This document shows, piece after piece, positions 44,180-53,238 of a stretch of 64,000 nt of DNA (position 1 is its first letter; the number at the start of each line of letters is the position of its first letter). The notes under the pieces were generated by a model. That model saw only the letters and a program-made list of their open reading frames with translations. It was not told the DNA's origin and did not search any database. The stretch is from NCBI RefSeq assembly GCF_014647375.1, contig NZ_BMPB01000001.1:124001-188000 (forward strand). Direction: 5' to 3'. The DNA comes from Parabacteroides faecis. GTDB taxonomy: Bacteria; Bacteroidota; Bacteroidia; Bacteroidales; Tannerellaceae. The translations under genes were made by a program, and so were the position numbers.

Positions 44180-44560
44180 ATGAACTTTCCTGCTGATTTA
44201 AAGTACACAAAAGATCACGAATGGATTCGTGTTGACGGCGCCGTTGCCTATGTTGGTATCACTGACTACGCTCAGAGCGAATTGGGCGAAATCGTTTATG
44301 TAGACATCACTACAGAAGGCGAAGTAGTTGCCAGAGAAGAAGTTTTCGGTACTATCGAAGCTGTAAAGACTGTTTCCGACCTGTTCATGCCGGTAAGCGG
44401 AGAAGTGATCCAGGGCAACTCTGAACTGGACGACAAACCCGAACTGGTGAACGAAGACGTTTACGGAAACGGCTGGTTGATCAAGATCTCCATCTCCGAT
44501 CCTTCTGAACTGGACGACTTGTTGTCTGCTGCTGAATACGAACAATTGATCGCAAAATAA
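44180..44560 (+). CDS. gcvH: Glycine cleavage system H protein
   Basis: Lipoyl carrier of the glycine cleavage complex, 126 residues, the usual length. The lipoylated lysine is Lys63 in [14 protein letters not shown], and the N-terminal [12 protein letters not shown] and C-terminal [13 protein letters not shown] segments are typical. The other gcv genes are not in the window. It is followed directly by purE with no gap. Confidence 0.97.
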   Translation: MNFPADLKYTKDHEWIRVDGAVAYVGITDYAQSELGEIVYVDITTEGEVVAREEVFGTIEAVKTVSDLFMPVSGEVIQGNSELDDKPELVNEDVYGNGWLIKISISDPSELDDLLSAAEYEQLIAK

Positions 44561-45067
44561 ATGACACCTGTAGTAAGTATTATCATGGGCAGTACTTCCG
44601 ACCTGCCCGTAATGGAAAAAGCGGCCAAATTGCTGGACGAGATGGAGATCCCGTTCGAAATCCATGCGTTGTCTGCACACCGTACCCCGGCAGAAGTAGA
44701 AGCTTTTGCCAAAGGAGCCAAAGACCGCGGTATCAAAGTTATTATTGCTGCGGCCGGTATGGCAGCGCATTTATGCGGAGTGATCGCTTCTATGACTACC
44801 CTTCCGGTAATCGGTGTTCCCATCAACTCTACACTCGACGGCATGGATGCCTTGTTGGCTATCGTACAGATGCCTCCGGGAATACCTGTTGCCACAGTCG
44901 GTATCAACGGAGCACTAAACGCCGGAATCCTGGCAGTTCAGATGCTTGCTGTTGGAGACGAACAACTTCAGGGTAAGCTGGCCGACTACAAGGAAAATCT
45001 GAAGAAAAAGATCGTAAAAGCAAACGAAGAGTTAGCAAAAGTATCTTTTAAATACAAAACGAATTAA
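44561..45067 (+). CDS. purE: N5-carboxyaminoimidazole ribonucleotide mutase
   Basis: Converts N5-CAIR to CAIR in purine synthesis. The nucleotide-binding start IIMGSTSDLPVMEKA and the catalytic SAHRTP motif (His) are present, followed by the typical AAAGMAAHLCGVIA and PPGIPVATVGINGALNAG. Its 168 residues match class I PurE. The ATG follows the gcvH stop with no gap. A GTTGACA-type repeat lies between it and ispG. Confidence 0.97.
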   Translation: MTPVVSIIMGSTSDLPVMEKAAKLLDEMEIPFEIHALSAHRTPAEVEAFAKGAKDRGIKVIIAAAGMAAHLCGVIASMTTLPVIGVPINSTLDGMDALLAIVQMPPGIPVATVGINGALNAGILAVQMLAVGDEQLQGKLADYKENLKKKIVKANEELAKVSFKYKTN

Positions 45068-45070
45068 TTA

Positions 45071-45146
45071 GTCGACAGTTGACAAGTGACAGTTGACAGA
45101 TTTCACGCTGCCGGAACTGTCAACTGTCAACTGTCACTTGCCAACT
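45071..45146. repeat. GTTGACA/TGTCAAC inverted repeat element, copy 2
   Basis: Left arm 45071-45099 (GACAGTTGACAAGTGACAG core) and right arm 45115-45146 (AACTGTCAACTGTCAACTG then TCACTTG) form a long imperfect hairpin. It sits between purE and ispG and ends only 7 bases before the ispG start. Confidence 0.8.
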
Positions 45147-45152
45147 GGAAAA

Positions 45153-46991
45153 ATGGAACATTTTTTTAATTACAGTCGCCGTAAATCATCTGTTGTCAAT
45201 ATAGGAAACACTCCGCTGGGAGGTGAGAACCCGATACGTATCCAATCTATGGCCAATGTATCCACCATGGATACCGAAGCATCCGTCCGCCAGGCCATCC
45301 GTATGATCGATGCCGGAGCCGAATATGTACGTTTCACCGCACAGGGTGAACGGGAAGCCCGTAATCTGGGCGAGATCCGGAAAGAGCTGAGAACGCAGGG
45401 ATACACCACTCCTCTTGTTGCCGATATCCATTTCAACCCCAGGGCTGCCGACGCCGCAGCCGAAGAGGTGGAAAAAGTACGCATCAACCCCGGGAACTAT
45501 GTTGATAAAGTAAAAACATTTGACCTTCTGGAATATACCGACGAAGAATATGCCGCCGAATTACAGAAGATACGCGACCGTTTTGTCCCTTTCCTGGAGA
45601 TTTGTAAAAAACACGGAACCGCCATCCGCATTGGCGTAAATCATGGTTCACTATCCGACCGTATCATGAGCCGGTATGGTGATACCCCTGAAGGAATGGT
45701 AGCCTCCTGCATGGAATTCCTGCGTATCTGCCGGGATGAGAATTTCCCGGACGTGGTGATTTCCATCAAAGCCTCCAATACGGTAGTCATGGTACGTACC
45801 GTACGCCTGCTCGTCCGTACCATGGACGCAGAAAACATGCACTATCCGCTTCATCTGGGAGTGACCGAAGCCGGTGACGGCGAAGACGGCCGCATCAAAA
45901 GCGCTGTCGGCATCGGTACCCTGCTGACCGACGGAATAGGCGATACCATCCGCGTATCCCTCAGCGAAGATCCCGAGGCAGAAATACCTGTCGCCCGCAA
46001 ACTGGTCGATTACATATTGGAACGTCGGGAGCACAGGCCGATCGCTGCCTCTCCCGCCCCCGGATACGACCCGGTAACAGCCACACGCCGAATCAGCCGC
46101 GTGACAGAAGCTATCGGAGGTAATTTTCCTCCTGTCGTTATCTCTGACCGAAGTAACGGCGATTTTGAATTTGACTACTCTTCCCTGCCCGACTATATTT
46201 ACATCGGCAAGGAAGACCCGGACAATCTTCCGGACACATTCCGCCTGCTGGTAGATGCCCATTTCTGGAAAGAACGTCCCAACGCATACCCTTATTTCAT
46301 CGCTTCCGAAATAGAAGAGATGAAAGAGTTCAACTCTCCGCTGAAATTCATCCGCCTGACCTACAATGACCTGACAGATCAGACACTGGAGATACTGAAA
46401 CAAGATAAAACAGCCGTGGTAGTCCTGAGTACCCACCACCGGAACGGTGTCGGATCACAACGTGCCGCCATGCACAAACTGCTGGTTGCCGGTTGCGATA
46501 TCCCTGTCGTCCTGCACCGCGACTATCACGAGACAGACAAGGAGACCTTACAGCTAAAAGCGGCTGCCGATTTCGGCACATTGCTGCTGGACGGTTTCGG
46601 CGACGGCATCATGATTCATAATCAGAGGATCGAAGCTTCATGCATCGACAGTTACATGTTCGGTATCCTGCAGGCAACCCGTTCACGCATCAGTAAAACA
46701 GAATATATCTCCTGCCCGAGTTGCGGACGTACACTCTACGACCTGCAAACGACCATTGCCCGCATCAAAGAAGCTACCTCACACCTGAAAGGGCTGAAGA
46801 TCGGCATCATGGGTTGTATTGTAAACGGTCCCGGAGAAATGGCAGATGCCGATTACGGCTATGTCGGTGCCGGACGCGGACAGATCAGCCTGTACAAAGG
46901 TAAAGAATGCGTGTTGAAAAACATCCCCGAAGAAGATGCTGTAGAACGTTTAGTTCAGTTAATAAAAGAGAACGGAGACTGGCAGAACTGA
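45153..46991 (+). CDS. ispG: 4-hydroxy-3-methylbut-2-enyl diphosphate synthase, long form
   Basis: Iron-sulfur enzyme of the MEP isoprenoid pathway, converting MEcPP to HMBPP. The N-terminal TIM barrel ([39 protein letters not shown]) is followed by the large inserted domain found in Bacteroidetes and plants, and a C-terminal domain with the cluster ligands [13 protein letters not shown] and [20 protein letters not shown]. 612 residues. The frame is open further upstream to 45093, but those residues come from the repeat element, so the ATG at 45153 ([13 protein letters not shown]) is the start. Confidence 0.96.
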   Translation: MEHFFNYSRRKSSVVNIGNTPLGGENPIRIQSMANVSTMDTEASVRQAIRMIDAGAEYVRFTAQGEREARNLGEIRKELRTQGYTTPLVADIHFNPRAADAAAEEVEKVRINPGNYVDKVKTFDLLEYTDEEYAAELQKIRDRFVPFLEICKKHGTAIRIGVNHGSLSDRIMSRYGDTPEGMVASCMEFLRICRDENFPDVVISIKASNTVVMVRTVRLLVRTMDAENMHYPLHLGVTEAGDGEDGRIKSAVGIGTLLTDGIGDTIRVSLSEDPEAEIPVARKLVDYILERREHRPIAASPAPGYDPVTATRRISRVTEAIGGNFPPVVISDRSNGDFEFDYSSLPDYIYIGKEDPDNLPDTFRLLVDAHFWKERPNAYPYFIASEIEEMKEFNSPLKFIRLTYNDLTDQTLEILKQDKTAVVVLSTHHRNGVGSQRAAMHKLLVAGCDIPVVLHRDYHETDKETLQLKAAADFGTLLLDGFGDGIMIHNQRIEASCIDSYMFGILQATRSRISKTEYISCPSCGRTLYDLQTTIARIKEATSHLKGLKIGIMGCIVNGPGEMADADYGYVGAGRGQISLYKGKECVLKNIPEEDAVERLVQLIKENGDWQN

Positions 46992-47031
46992 TATTTGTAC
47001 TATCTTCGTCCCTCAAAATCAAGATATAATA

Positions 47032-47466
47032 ATGGAAGTAAAGATAATTAATAAATCCCATCACCCACTCCCTGCCTATGCGACAGAATTGTCTGCAGGC
47101 ATGGATATTCGTGCAAACCTGACAGAGCCTGTAGTGCTGAAACCATTGGAACGCAAATTGATCCCGACAGGATTATATATTGCTTTGCCGGAAGGATACG
47201 AAGCACAGATGCGCCCCCGCAGCGGCCTGGCCTTGAAACATGGTATCACTCTACTGAACACACCGGGAACGATTGATGCAGATTATCGCGGTGAGATCGG
47301 TATTATCCTGGTCAACCTTTCCTCCGAGCCTTTTACCGTAAATGACGGAGAACGTATCTGCCAGATGGTGATCGCTACTTTCAACCAGGTAAACTGGAAA
47401 CCGGTGGAAGTGCTCGACGATACCGAACGCGGCGCCGGTGGCTTCGGACATACCGGGAAAGAATAA
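47032..47466 (+). CDS. dut: dUTP diphosphatase
   Basis: Hydrolyses dUTP to dUMP and keeps uracil out of DNA. The five trimeric-dUTPase motifs are present: [50 protein letters not shown] and the C-terminal [12 protein letters not shown]. Its 144 residues are normal. It lies 40 bases after ispG and is followed by an ATACGA-rich repeat region. Confidence 0.97.
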   Translation: MEVKIINKSHHPLPAYATELSAGMDIRANLTEPVVLKPLERKLIPTGLYIALPEGYEAQMRPRSGLALKHGITLLNTPGTIDADYRGEIGIILVNLSSEPFTVNDGERICQMVIATFNQVNWKPVEVLDDTERGAGGFGHTGKE

Positions 47467-47473
47467 ACGGACA

Positions 47474-47544
47474 TCGTATGTGATACTACTATACGACTGT
47501 CGTATACTCCTTTATACGATGACCGTATATGATTATCGTATAAA
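47474..47544. repeat. Cluster of ATACGA/TCGTAT motifs in two inverted repeats
   Basis: TATACGAC-t-GTCGTATA (47490-47506) and TTTATACGAT with ATCGTATAAA (47511-47520 and 47535-47544) stand side by side, and a further TCGTAT lies at 47474. Five exact hexamers in 70 bases between dut and the TPR gene suggest operator sites or an RNA structure. Confidence 0.65.
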
Positions 47545-47578
47545 ATTAGATACGTGATAAAATATAGAAAACGAATAT

Positions 47579-49339
47579 ATGCTGAAACAAGTAATATACG
47601 GGATACTCTTTTCACTCTTCCTGCTTACCGGGATCAATTCGCTGCATGCAGAAGAGACCCGGAAAGAAACTCCCACTAAGGCTAAAGAATTAAATGATGC
47701 TGAACGGAGAAAATTCGACTATTTCTTCTTCGAAGGACTGAACCTGAAGACTGCCGGAAAATTCGATGCCGCTTTTGATGCATTCAACTACTGTCTCGCC
47801 ATCGACTCTACGGCATCTCCTGTACTGTACGAACTTTCATCGTTCTACGTGCAGATGAACCGCCCGGAAAAGGCAGTCGATATGTTACAGCGTGCAGTGG
47901 ATAACAGCACAGACAACTTCACTTACCGGATGGCTTTGGCTACAATCAGCCGCAACCTGGGTATGTACGGAGAAGCTGCTGCAGAATACGAGAAACTGGT
48001 GAAAGCCTTTCCCGGAAAGACCGAACTGAATTACTACCTGGCAGAAGCCCTGACCCAGGAAGGTGAGATCGGCAAAGCGATCGATGCTTATAATGCCCTC
48101 GAATCGTCCATCGGCATGAACGAAGCTCTTTCCATGCAGAAATATAAACTATACACCCAACTGGAGCAATCGGATGCCGCCTTCAAAGAAATAGAGAAAC
48201 TGGCAGCCAAATATCCGATGGAGGCACGCTACCAGATCATCCTCGGAGACCTGCACCTGGAAAAGAACGACACGGTAAAAGCCCGTTCTTATTATGACAA
48301 AGCCCATGAGATCGATCCGGGTAACCCCTATTACATCGTATCCATGGCCAACTATTACGAAGCGACCGGCAATAAAGATGCTGCCGAAACTCAGATACGC
48401 AATGCCTTGATCAACGAGAAGCTGGATGTAGAGACCAAAGTCGCCATCCTCTCCCGTTATATCCTGAAACTGCAACAGACGCAGAAAGGGACGGATAGTG
48501 CCAATACCTTGTTCCAGACTTTGCTGGAGCAGCATCCCGAAGATACCGACCTGAAACAGATGTACGGCAGTCTTCTGATCGCGCAGGGTAAAACAGACGA
48601 AGCCCGTTTCCAGTTCCAACTCGTCACAGAGATGGAGCCAGAGAATGCAGCAGCCTGGCAGCAATTGCTGAACATGTCGCTGAAAGCCGAAGATATCCCT
48701 GAAGTAATCCGTATCTGTACCAAATGCCAGGAACTATTCCCGGATGCCCCCGAATATTATTTCTACCTGGGTATTGCCTATTATCAGCAGGAAAAATATC
48801 AGGAGGCTCTGAACACCTATTATGCAGGTATCAACATTATCCCGGCGGAGAATCCGCGGTTAAAGTCGGACTTCTACGGTCAGATCGGCGATATCTACTA
48901 TCAGATGAAACAGATGGACCAGACATACAAAGCATACGACGAGGCTCTGAAATATAACGACAACAACATCGTTGTCCTCAACAACTATGCTTACTTCCTG
49001 TCCCTGGATAAAAAGGACCTGAAAAAGGCAGAACGTATGAGCGCACAATGTATCAAGCTCGAACCGGACAATGCAACTTACCTGGATACATACGCCTGGA
49101 TTTTCTTCGTACAGGGTAACTATACCCTTGCCAAGATATACATCGAAAGCGCACTGGAAAAAGATACGACCAAAAGTGCGGAACTGGTAGACCATTACGG
49201 GGATATCCTGTTTATGACAGGAGATAAGGACGGTGCCATAGCTCAATGGAAGAAAGCCCGTGAAATGGGAAAAGAAAGCGAGACACTCGACCGTAAAATC
49301 ATAGAAGGTAAATATATCGAAGAGGAGGAAGCCAAATGA
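47579..49339 (+). CDS. Secreted tetratricopeptide-repeat protein
   Basis: Exported protein (signal peptide MLKQVIYGILFSLFLLTGINSLHA) with TPR units along most of its 586 residues, for example LKTAGKFDAAFDAFNYCLAI, PEKAVDMLQRAVDNS, and a C-terminal run (KAERMSAQCIKLEPDNATYL). Such scaffolds hold protein complexes. It overlaps the DUF4292 lipoprotein gene by 4 bases, and a LytM protein follows, so the three form one operon and probably one envelope complex. The exact function is unknown. Confidence 0.9.
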   Translation: MLKQVIYGILFSLFLLTGINSLHAEETRKETPTKAKELNDAERRKFDYFFFEGLNLKTAGKFDAAFDAFNYCLAIDSTASPVLYELSSFYVQMNRPEKAVDMLQRAVDNSTDNFTYRMALATISRNLGMYGEAAAEYEKLVKAFPGKTELNYYLAEALTQEGEIGKAIDAYNALESSIGMNEALSMQKYKLYTQLEQSDAAFKEIEKLAAKYPMEARYQIILGDLHLEKNDTVKARSYYDKAHEIDPGNPYYIVSMANYYEATGNKDAAETQIRNALINEKLDVETKVAILSRYILKLQQTQKGTDSANTLFQTLLEQHPEDTDLKQMYGSLLIAQGKTDEARFQFQLVTEMEPENAAAWQQLLNMSLKAEDIPEVIRICTKCQELFPDAPEYYFYLGIAYYQQEKYQEALNTYYAGINIIPAENPRLKSDFYGQIGDIYYQMKQMDQTYKAYDEALKYNDNNIVVLNNYAYFLSLDKKDLKKAERMSAQCIKLEPDNATYLDTYAWIFFVQGNYTLAKIYIESALEKDTTKSAELVDHYGDILFMTGDKDGAIAQWKKAREMGKESETLDRKIIEGKYIEEEEAK

Positions 49340-50190
49340 GAACCCCGTTAATAAAGCGAGTACAACTGCCAGCTCTTGTGATCCTGTGTTTCTTGCTGAT
49401 CCTGTCCGGCTGTAAATCATCCAAGAAAGTCGGAACAGTAGCCTCCGGAAGTACCAAAGCACACGACGAGTTCTTTGAAGCGATGGAAGAGCATTCTTTT
49501 CAGTTCAATACGATGACCGCCCGTCTGAATGCGGAACTGAAGGGCACTAAAAATAACATGAGTTCACGTGTGGACCTGAAGATGGTCAAAGACAGTGCAT
49601 TTCAGTTATCAGTCCAACCGTTTCTGGGTATCGAGGTTTTCCGTGCCGAATTTACAGTCGACAGCATAAAAGTAGTAGACCGCATGAATAAACGATATGT
49701 AGCCGAACGCTACGCCGATCTGAAAGGACAGACCCCGATCGAGTTCAACTTCTATAACCTGCAGGCATTGTTCACCAATCATATCTTCCTGCCCGGAAAA
49801 CAATATATCGAGCCGAAACAGTTCAAACGCTTCAAGCTGAACCAGGAAGGTTCGACCGCAGAGATCAAGATCAAGGATTCTATCGGATTGCTTTATACAT
49901 TCTTTGCCGACGGTGAAGAGAAGTTACTTTCCACCTATATCACCGACCCGTCCGAACAATACGCTCTGCAATGGGATTATACAGATTTTCGCCTGACAGA
50001 AGGACAACCGTTCCCGATGCTGATGGACGTACAAGTCCTGGCAAACGGCTCCTCACAGGGAGGGATCGCTTTCCGCTTCTCCCGCATACAGACAAATATA
50101 CCGGTAAACCTGGACTTTTCCATTCCGGCTAAATATAAACGTATTACCTTTGCACAGATCATAAAGTCAATCAGTAACAGTCAGAAATAG
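49336..50190 (+). CDS. DUF4292-type lipoprotein
   Basis: Lipoprotein with Cys26 (ILSGCKSS). The remaining 258 residues are mostly beta (FQFNTMTARLNAELKG, SSRVDLKMVKDSAFQLSVQPFLGIEVFRAEFT), resembling LolA/LolB-like folds and the DUF4292 family found next to LytM proteins in Bacteroidetes. It may bind lipids or acyl chains at the outer membrane. It overlaps the TPR gene by 4 bases (ATGA) and is followed after 2 bases by the EnvC-like gene. Confidence 0.83.
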   Translation: MRTPLIKRVQLPALVILCFLLILSGCKSSKKVGTVASGSTKAHDEFFEAMEEHSFQFNTMTARLNAELKGTKNNMSSRVDLKMVKDSAFQLSVQPFLGIEVFRAEFTVDSIKVVDRMNKRYVAERYADLKGQTPIEFNFYNLQALFTNHIFLPGKQYIEPKQFKRFKLNQEGSTAEIKIKDSIGLLYTFFADGEEKLLSTYITDPSEQYALQWDYTDFRLTEGQPFPMLMDVQVLANGSSQGGIAFRFSRIQTNIPVNLDFSIPAKYKRITFAQIIKSISNSQK

Positions 50191-50192
50191 AG

Positions 50193-51491
50193 ATGAAGTA
50201 TATTTGGTTTGTCATATTCACGTTATCTGCCCTGACCGCCTTCGGCCAGAAGTCCGCCCGGGTGAGACAGCTTGAAGAACAGCGAAAAAAGGCGCTGGCC
50301 GAAATCGAGATGACAAACCAGCTATTGCAGGAAACGACCCAGACGGCGCAGAACTCTCTCAACCGTCTGAATCTTCTTTCACAGCAGATCCTCTCCCGAA
50401 AGAAAGTGATCAGCCTGCTTAACCAGGAGGTAAGCGAACTGGACAACCAGATCACCGCATCCCGCCGCGAAATCACAAAACTGGAAAAGGAACTGGACGG
50501 AAAACGGAATAACTACGGCAAGTCCGTGCAAAGCATGTATAAACGGCGTAGCTCGCAAGACAAGCTGCTCTTTATTCTCTCTGCCGATAATTTCGCCCAA
50601 TCCATGCGCCGCATGCGTTATCTGCGCGAATATGCCGACTGGCAAAAGTTGCAGGCCACCGAGATCATCGACAAACAAACCGAGATAACCCTCAAACAGA
50701 AAGAACTGGAAAAAACACGTTCCGAAAAGAATGCACTGCTGGGCACCCGCGAACAGGAAAGCCAGAAACTGCAGACCGAGGAAACCAGCCAGAAAGCCGA
50801 AGTGCAGCAACTCAGCAAGAAACAAAAGGAACTGAAAGAGGAACTCCGTAAGAAACAACAACAAGCCAACGCGCTGAACCGTCAGATCGAAAAACAGATA
50901 GCCGAGGAAATAGCCCGTGCCGAAGCAGAAGCAAAGGCTGCCCGCGAACGTGAGCGCCGTGCCCGTGAAAAAGCGAAAGCGGAAGGCAAAGAGCCGGTCA
51001 AAGAGCCTGTACAGGAAGAACGTGTTGCCGAAACCAAAGGCGGCTATGCCATGACCAGGGCGGAGAAAAAACTTTCCGACGACTTTGCCGGTAACCGTGG
51101 CCGCCTGCCATTCCCTGTTGCAGGACGTTACACCATTGTCGGCACTTTCGGCGAACAGCAACATCAGGAATTAAAATATGTACGTACCAACAATAGCGGT
51201 ATCGACATTCAGACTACTCCGGGAGCTGATGCCCGTACTGTATTCAATGGCGAAGTGACCCGCGTGTTCGTTGTTCCGGGCTACAACAACTCTGTCATCA
51301 TACGTCACGGTAACTACCTGACCGTTTACAGTAATCTGAGCCAGGTATATGTAAAAGCCGGCGACAAGGTCAGCACCCGCCAGGCTATCGGCAAGATTTT
51401 TACCGATACGGAAAACGGCAATGCCACGATCCTGCATTTCCAGCTTTGGAAAGAGAAGACCAAACTCAATCCGTCTCCCTGGCTCGACTAA
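50193..51491 (+). CDS. EnvC-like murein hydrolase activator with degenerate LytM domain
   Basis: Periplasmic protein with signal peptide (to about TAFGQ), a long coiled coil (about 25-270, rich in Lys/Glu/Gln and Ala) and a C-terminal M23/LytM domain (about 310-432). In active LytM enzymes a His-x3-Asp and a His-x-His bind zinc; here the first site reads NNSGIDI (no His) and the last reads ILHFQLW (one His only). This is the pattern of EnvC-type activators that stimulate peptidoglycan amidases during cell division. It is the third gene of the TPR-DUF4292-LytM operon. Confidence 0.9.
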   Translation: MKYIWFVIFTLSALTAFGQKSARVRQLEEQRKKALAEIEMTNQLLQETTQTAQNSLNRLNLLSQQILSRKKVISLLNQEVSELDNQITASRREITKLEKELDGKRNNYGKSVQSMYKRRSSQDKLLFILSADNFAQSMRRMRYLREYADWQKLQATEIIDKQTEITLKQKELEKTRSEKNALLGTREQESQKLQTEETSQKAEVQQLSKKQKELKEELRKKQQQANALNRQIEKQIAEEIARAEAEAKAARERERRAREKAKAEGKEPVKEPVQEERVAETKGGYAMTRAEKKLSDDFAGNRGRLPFPVAGRYTIVGTFGEQQHQELKYVRTNNSGIDIQTTPGADARTVFNGEVTRVFVVPGYNNSVIIRHGNYLTVYSNLSQVYVKAGDKVSTRQAIGKIFTDTENGNATILHFQLWKEKTKLNPSPWLD

Positions 51492-51492
51492 G

Positions 51493-51787
51493 CAGTTGAC
51501 AATTGACAAGTGACAGTGGACAGTTAGGCTTCGCGATTATACATAGAAAGATTTGAGTCAATGTGGCAATATGTCCATGTGCCAATTTAGGAAGATATGA
51601 GCTATATATCCAGTTTGTATTAAGGAACGCAGATGACGCAGACGAGCGCAGATAAACGCAGATAATATATTTGTTTTAAAGAAAATAAAAAGTCTGCGAG
51701 CATCTGCGTATTCTGCGTCCCCTAATGCGATCTGAATAGACTCACATCTGATAATAACTGTCAACTGTCACTTGTCAACTGTCAACT
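51493..51787. repeat. GTTGACA/TGTCAAC element, copy 3, split by inserted repeats
   Basis: Left arm 51493-51525 (CAGTTGACAATTGACAAGTG core) and right arm 51756-51787 (AACTGTCAACTGTCACTTG core) are reverse complements, as in the other copies, but lie 230 bases apart, with two other repeat types between them. Confidence 0.7.
51623..51723. repeat. CGCAGAT/ATCTGCG inverted repeat
   Basis: GGAACGCAGATGACGCAGAC and two further CGCAGAT units (51623-51663) face TCTGCGAGCATCTGCGTATT and CTGCGTCC (51693-51723). The arms form an imperfect hairpin of about 30 bp around an AT-rich loop. Confidence 0.7.
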
Positions 51788-51800
51788 AAAAAATATTCCC

Positions 51801-51808
51801 TATCTTTG
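51801..51808 (+). promoter_or_regulatory. -7 box (TATCTTTG) for the CHR transporter pair
   Basis: TATCTTTG matches TAnnTTTG, 26 bases upstream of the first transporter gene. Confidence 0.4.
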
Positions 51809-51833
51809 TCACCGATTTTCAAAAAGAAAAATT

Positions 51834-52364
51834 ATGTATTTGACGCTCTTTCTAACTTTCCTAAAAATAGGTGTGGGTACAATAGGCGGCGGATATGCCA
51901 TGTTGCCGTTGATACAGCGGGAGGTAGTGGACCGCGGCTGGTTATCAAAAGAAGATTTCATAGATTTGTTCTCCGTCGCACAGTCATTACCGGGGATCTT
52001 CGCTGTAAATATCTCCATCTTCGTCGGCTATAAACTGAAGAAAAGTATGGGAAGCGTAGTCTGTGCCCTCGGTACGATCCTGCCGTCTTTCCTGATCATC
52101 CTGCTGATTGCCACGTTCTTTACCCAAGTTCAGGATAACGAATGGGTGGAGAAGATATTTAAAGGTTTACGCCCAGCCGTCGTGGCGTTGATCGCCGTAC
52201 CGTGTATCACTACGGCACGTTCCATCAAATTGACTTATGTTTCGATGCTGATCCCTGTTGCTGCCGCGTTGCTTATCTGGATGGGAGGAGTTTCGCCGGT
52301 ATGGATCATTCTGGTAGCTATTGCCGGAGGATTAGTGTATGGTTTAAAGATAAAGAAAAATTGA
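51834..52364 (+). CDS. CHR (chromate) transporter, half 1
   Basis: Inner-membrane protein of 176 residues equal to one half of a full-length ChrA. The family motif appears as FLKIGVGTIGGGYAMLPLIQRE and SVAQSLPGIFAVNISIFVGYK, with five or six hydrophobic helices. Short CHR proteins occur as gene pairs whose two products work together; here the partner follows 1 base later. The real substrate is uncertain, since most family members have never been tested with chromate. Confidence 0.92.
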   Translation: MYLTLFLTFLKIGVGTIGGGYAMLPLIQREVVDRGWLSKEDFIDLFSVAQSLPGIFAVNISIFVGYKLKKSMGSVVCALGTILPSFLIILLIATFFTQVQDNEWVEKIFKGLRPAVVALIAVPCITTARSIKLTYVSMLIPVAAALLIWMGGVSPVWIILVAIAGGLVYGLKIKKN

Positions 52365-52365
52365 T

Positions 52366-52917
52366 ATGATCTGGTTTCAGTTACTTTATGTCTATCTGAA
52401 GATCGGAATCTTCGGTTTTGGTGGCGGATATGCCATGCTCTCACTGATACAGGCAGATGTTGTAGACCGTTATAAATGGATTTCTCTACAGGAATTTACG
52501 GATATCGTGGCCATCTCACAGATGACGCCAGGCCCCATCGGGATCAACAGTGCGACTTATATCGGTTACACCGCCATTCACAACGCCGGATATTCACCGT
52601 TCATGGCTGTTCTCGGTTCGTGCCTGACCACATTTGCCGTGTGTCTGCCGTCGTTCATACTCGTATTGGTCATCTCTTATTTCTTCGCCAAGTTCAAGAA
52701 CAATAAATATGTCGTTGCCGCTTTCACAGGCTTACGACCTGCAACTGTAGGACTGATAGCCGCTGCCGCATTAATGCTGATGAACAAAGAAAACTTCATC
52801 GATTACAAAAGTTTCCTGATCTTTGGTGCCGCCTTTATCCTTACCTGGAAGTTCAAAGTTCACCCCATCCTGATGATTGTATTGGCAGGGGTTGCGGGGT
52901 TGATATTGTACTGGTAA
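52366..52917 (+). CDS. CHR (chromate) transporter, half 2
   Basis: Partner of the preceding gene, 183 residues, with the same motifs in the variant FLKIGIFGFGGGYAMLSLIQAD-like form and AISQMTPGPIGINSATYIGY. The Q-x-x-PGP motif is the more canonical of the two. Together the pair gives the 10-12 helices of a full transporter. A terminator follows at 53055. Confidence 0.92.
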   Translation: MIWFQLLYVYLKIGIFGFGGGYAMLSLIQADVVDRYKWISLQEFTDIVAISQMTPGPIGINSATYIGYTAIHNAGYSPFMAVLGSCLTTFAVCLPSFILVLVISYFFAKFKNNKYVVAAFTGLRPATVGLIAAAALMLMNKENFIDYKSFLIFGAAFILTWKFKVHPILMIVLAGVAGLILYW

Positions 52918-53238
52918 CCAGGAAATCATCCTGTATCTCTTGGGTTGGAAACATTTTTTGATCAAATCTTCGTTCATCATATTATGATATTTACTCCGTA
53001 AAGGAGTGTCGTTTCACTTCCAGTGATCCTGTTCTGTTTTCCTATCCTATAACGAAAGCCCCGACAGAAAATTCCGCCGGGGCTTTGTTTTGCCTGTCTT
53101 CGCTCTTCACAGAGCTAGAACAGAAGAACTTTATTTCATTACTTTAGTATTAATACTGACCGCTTGTTCGCCTGTCGCAGGGTAATTGATTCCTTACGGA
53201 ATCACGCAGTCAACTCTAATTTATTGATTATAAATGTC
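52918..53238. other. Intergenic region between convergent CHR and surface-protein genes
   Basis: About 320 bases without a gene. It holds the terminator at 53055-53090 and two short hairpins, ACTCC/GGAGT near 52995 and GATTCC/GGAATC at 53188-53203, the latter possibly part of the 3' end of the surface-protein transcript. Nothing else stands out. Confidence 0.6.
53055..53090 (+). terminator. Terminator after the CHR transporter pair
   Basis: AAAGCCCCG and CGGGGCTTT form a perfect 9 bp stem around a 14-base loop, followed by GTTTT. Confidence 0.85.

Larger units (their letters stand above)
51492..51833. other. Repeat-filled intergenic region before the CHR transporter
   Basis: About 340 bases without a gene, made of nested elements: the two arms of GTTGACA copy 3 at the edges, an ATGTGGCAAT/ATGTGCCAATT stretch at 51561-51586, and a CGCAGAT hairpin at 51623-51723. 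A TATCTTTG box at 51801 precedes the transporter start. Confidence 0.7.

Noticed and set aside
45170-46439. Long antisense frames inside ispG
   Set aside because: They are shadows of a strongly conserved gene with high third-position bias; no start signals or families.
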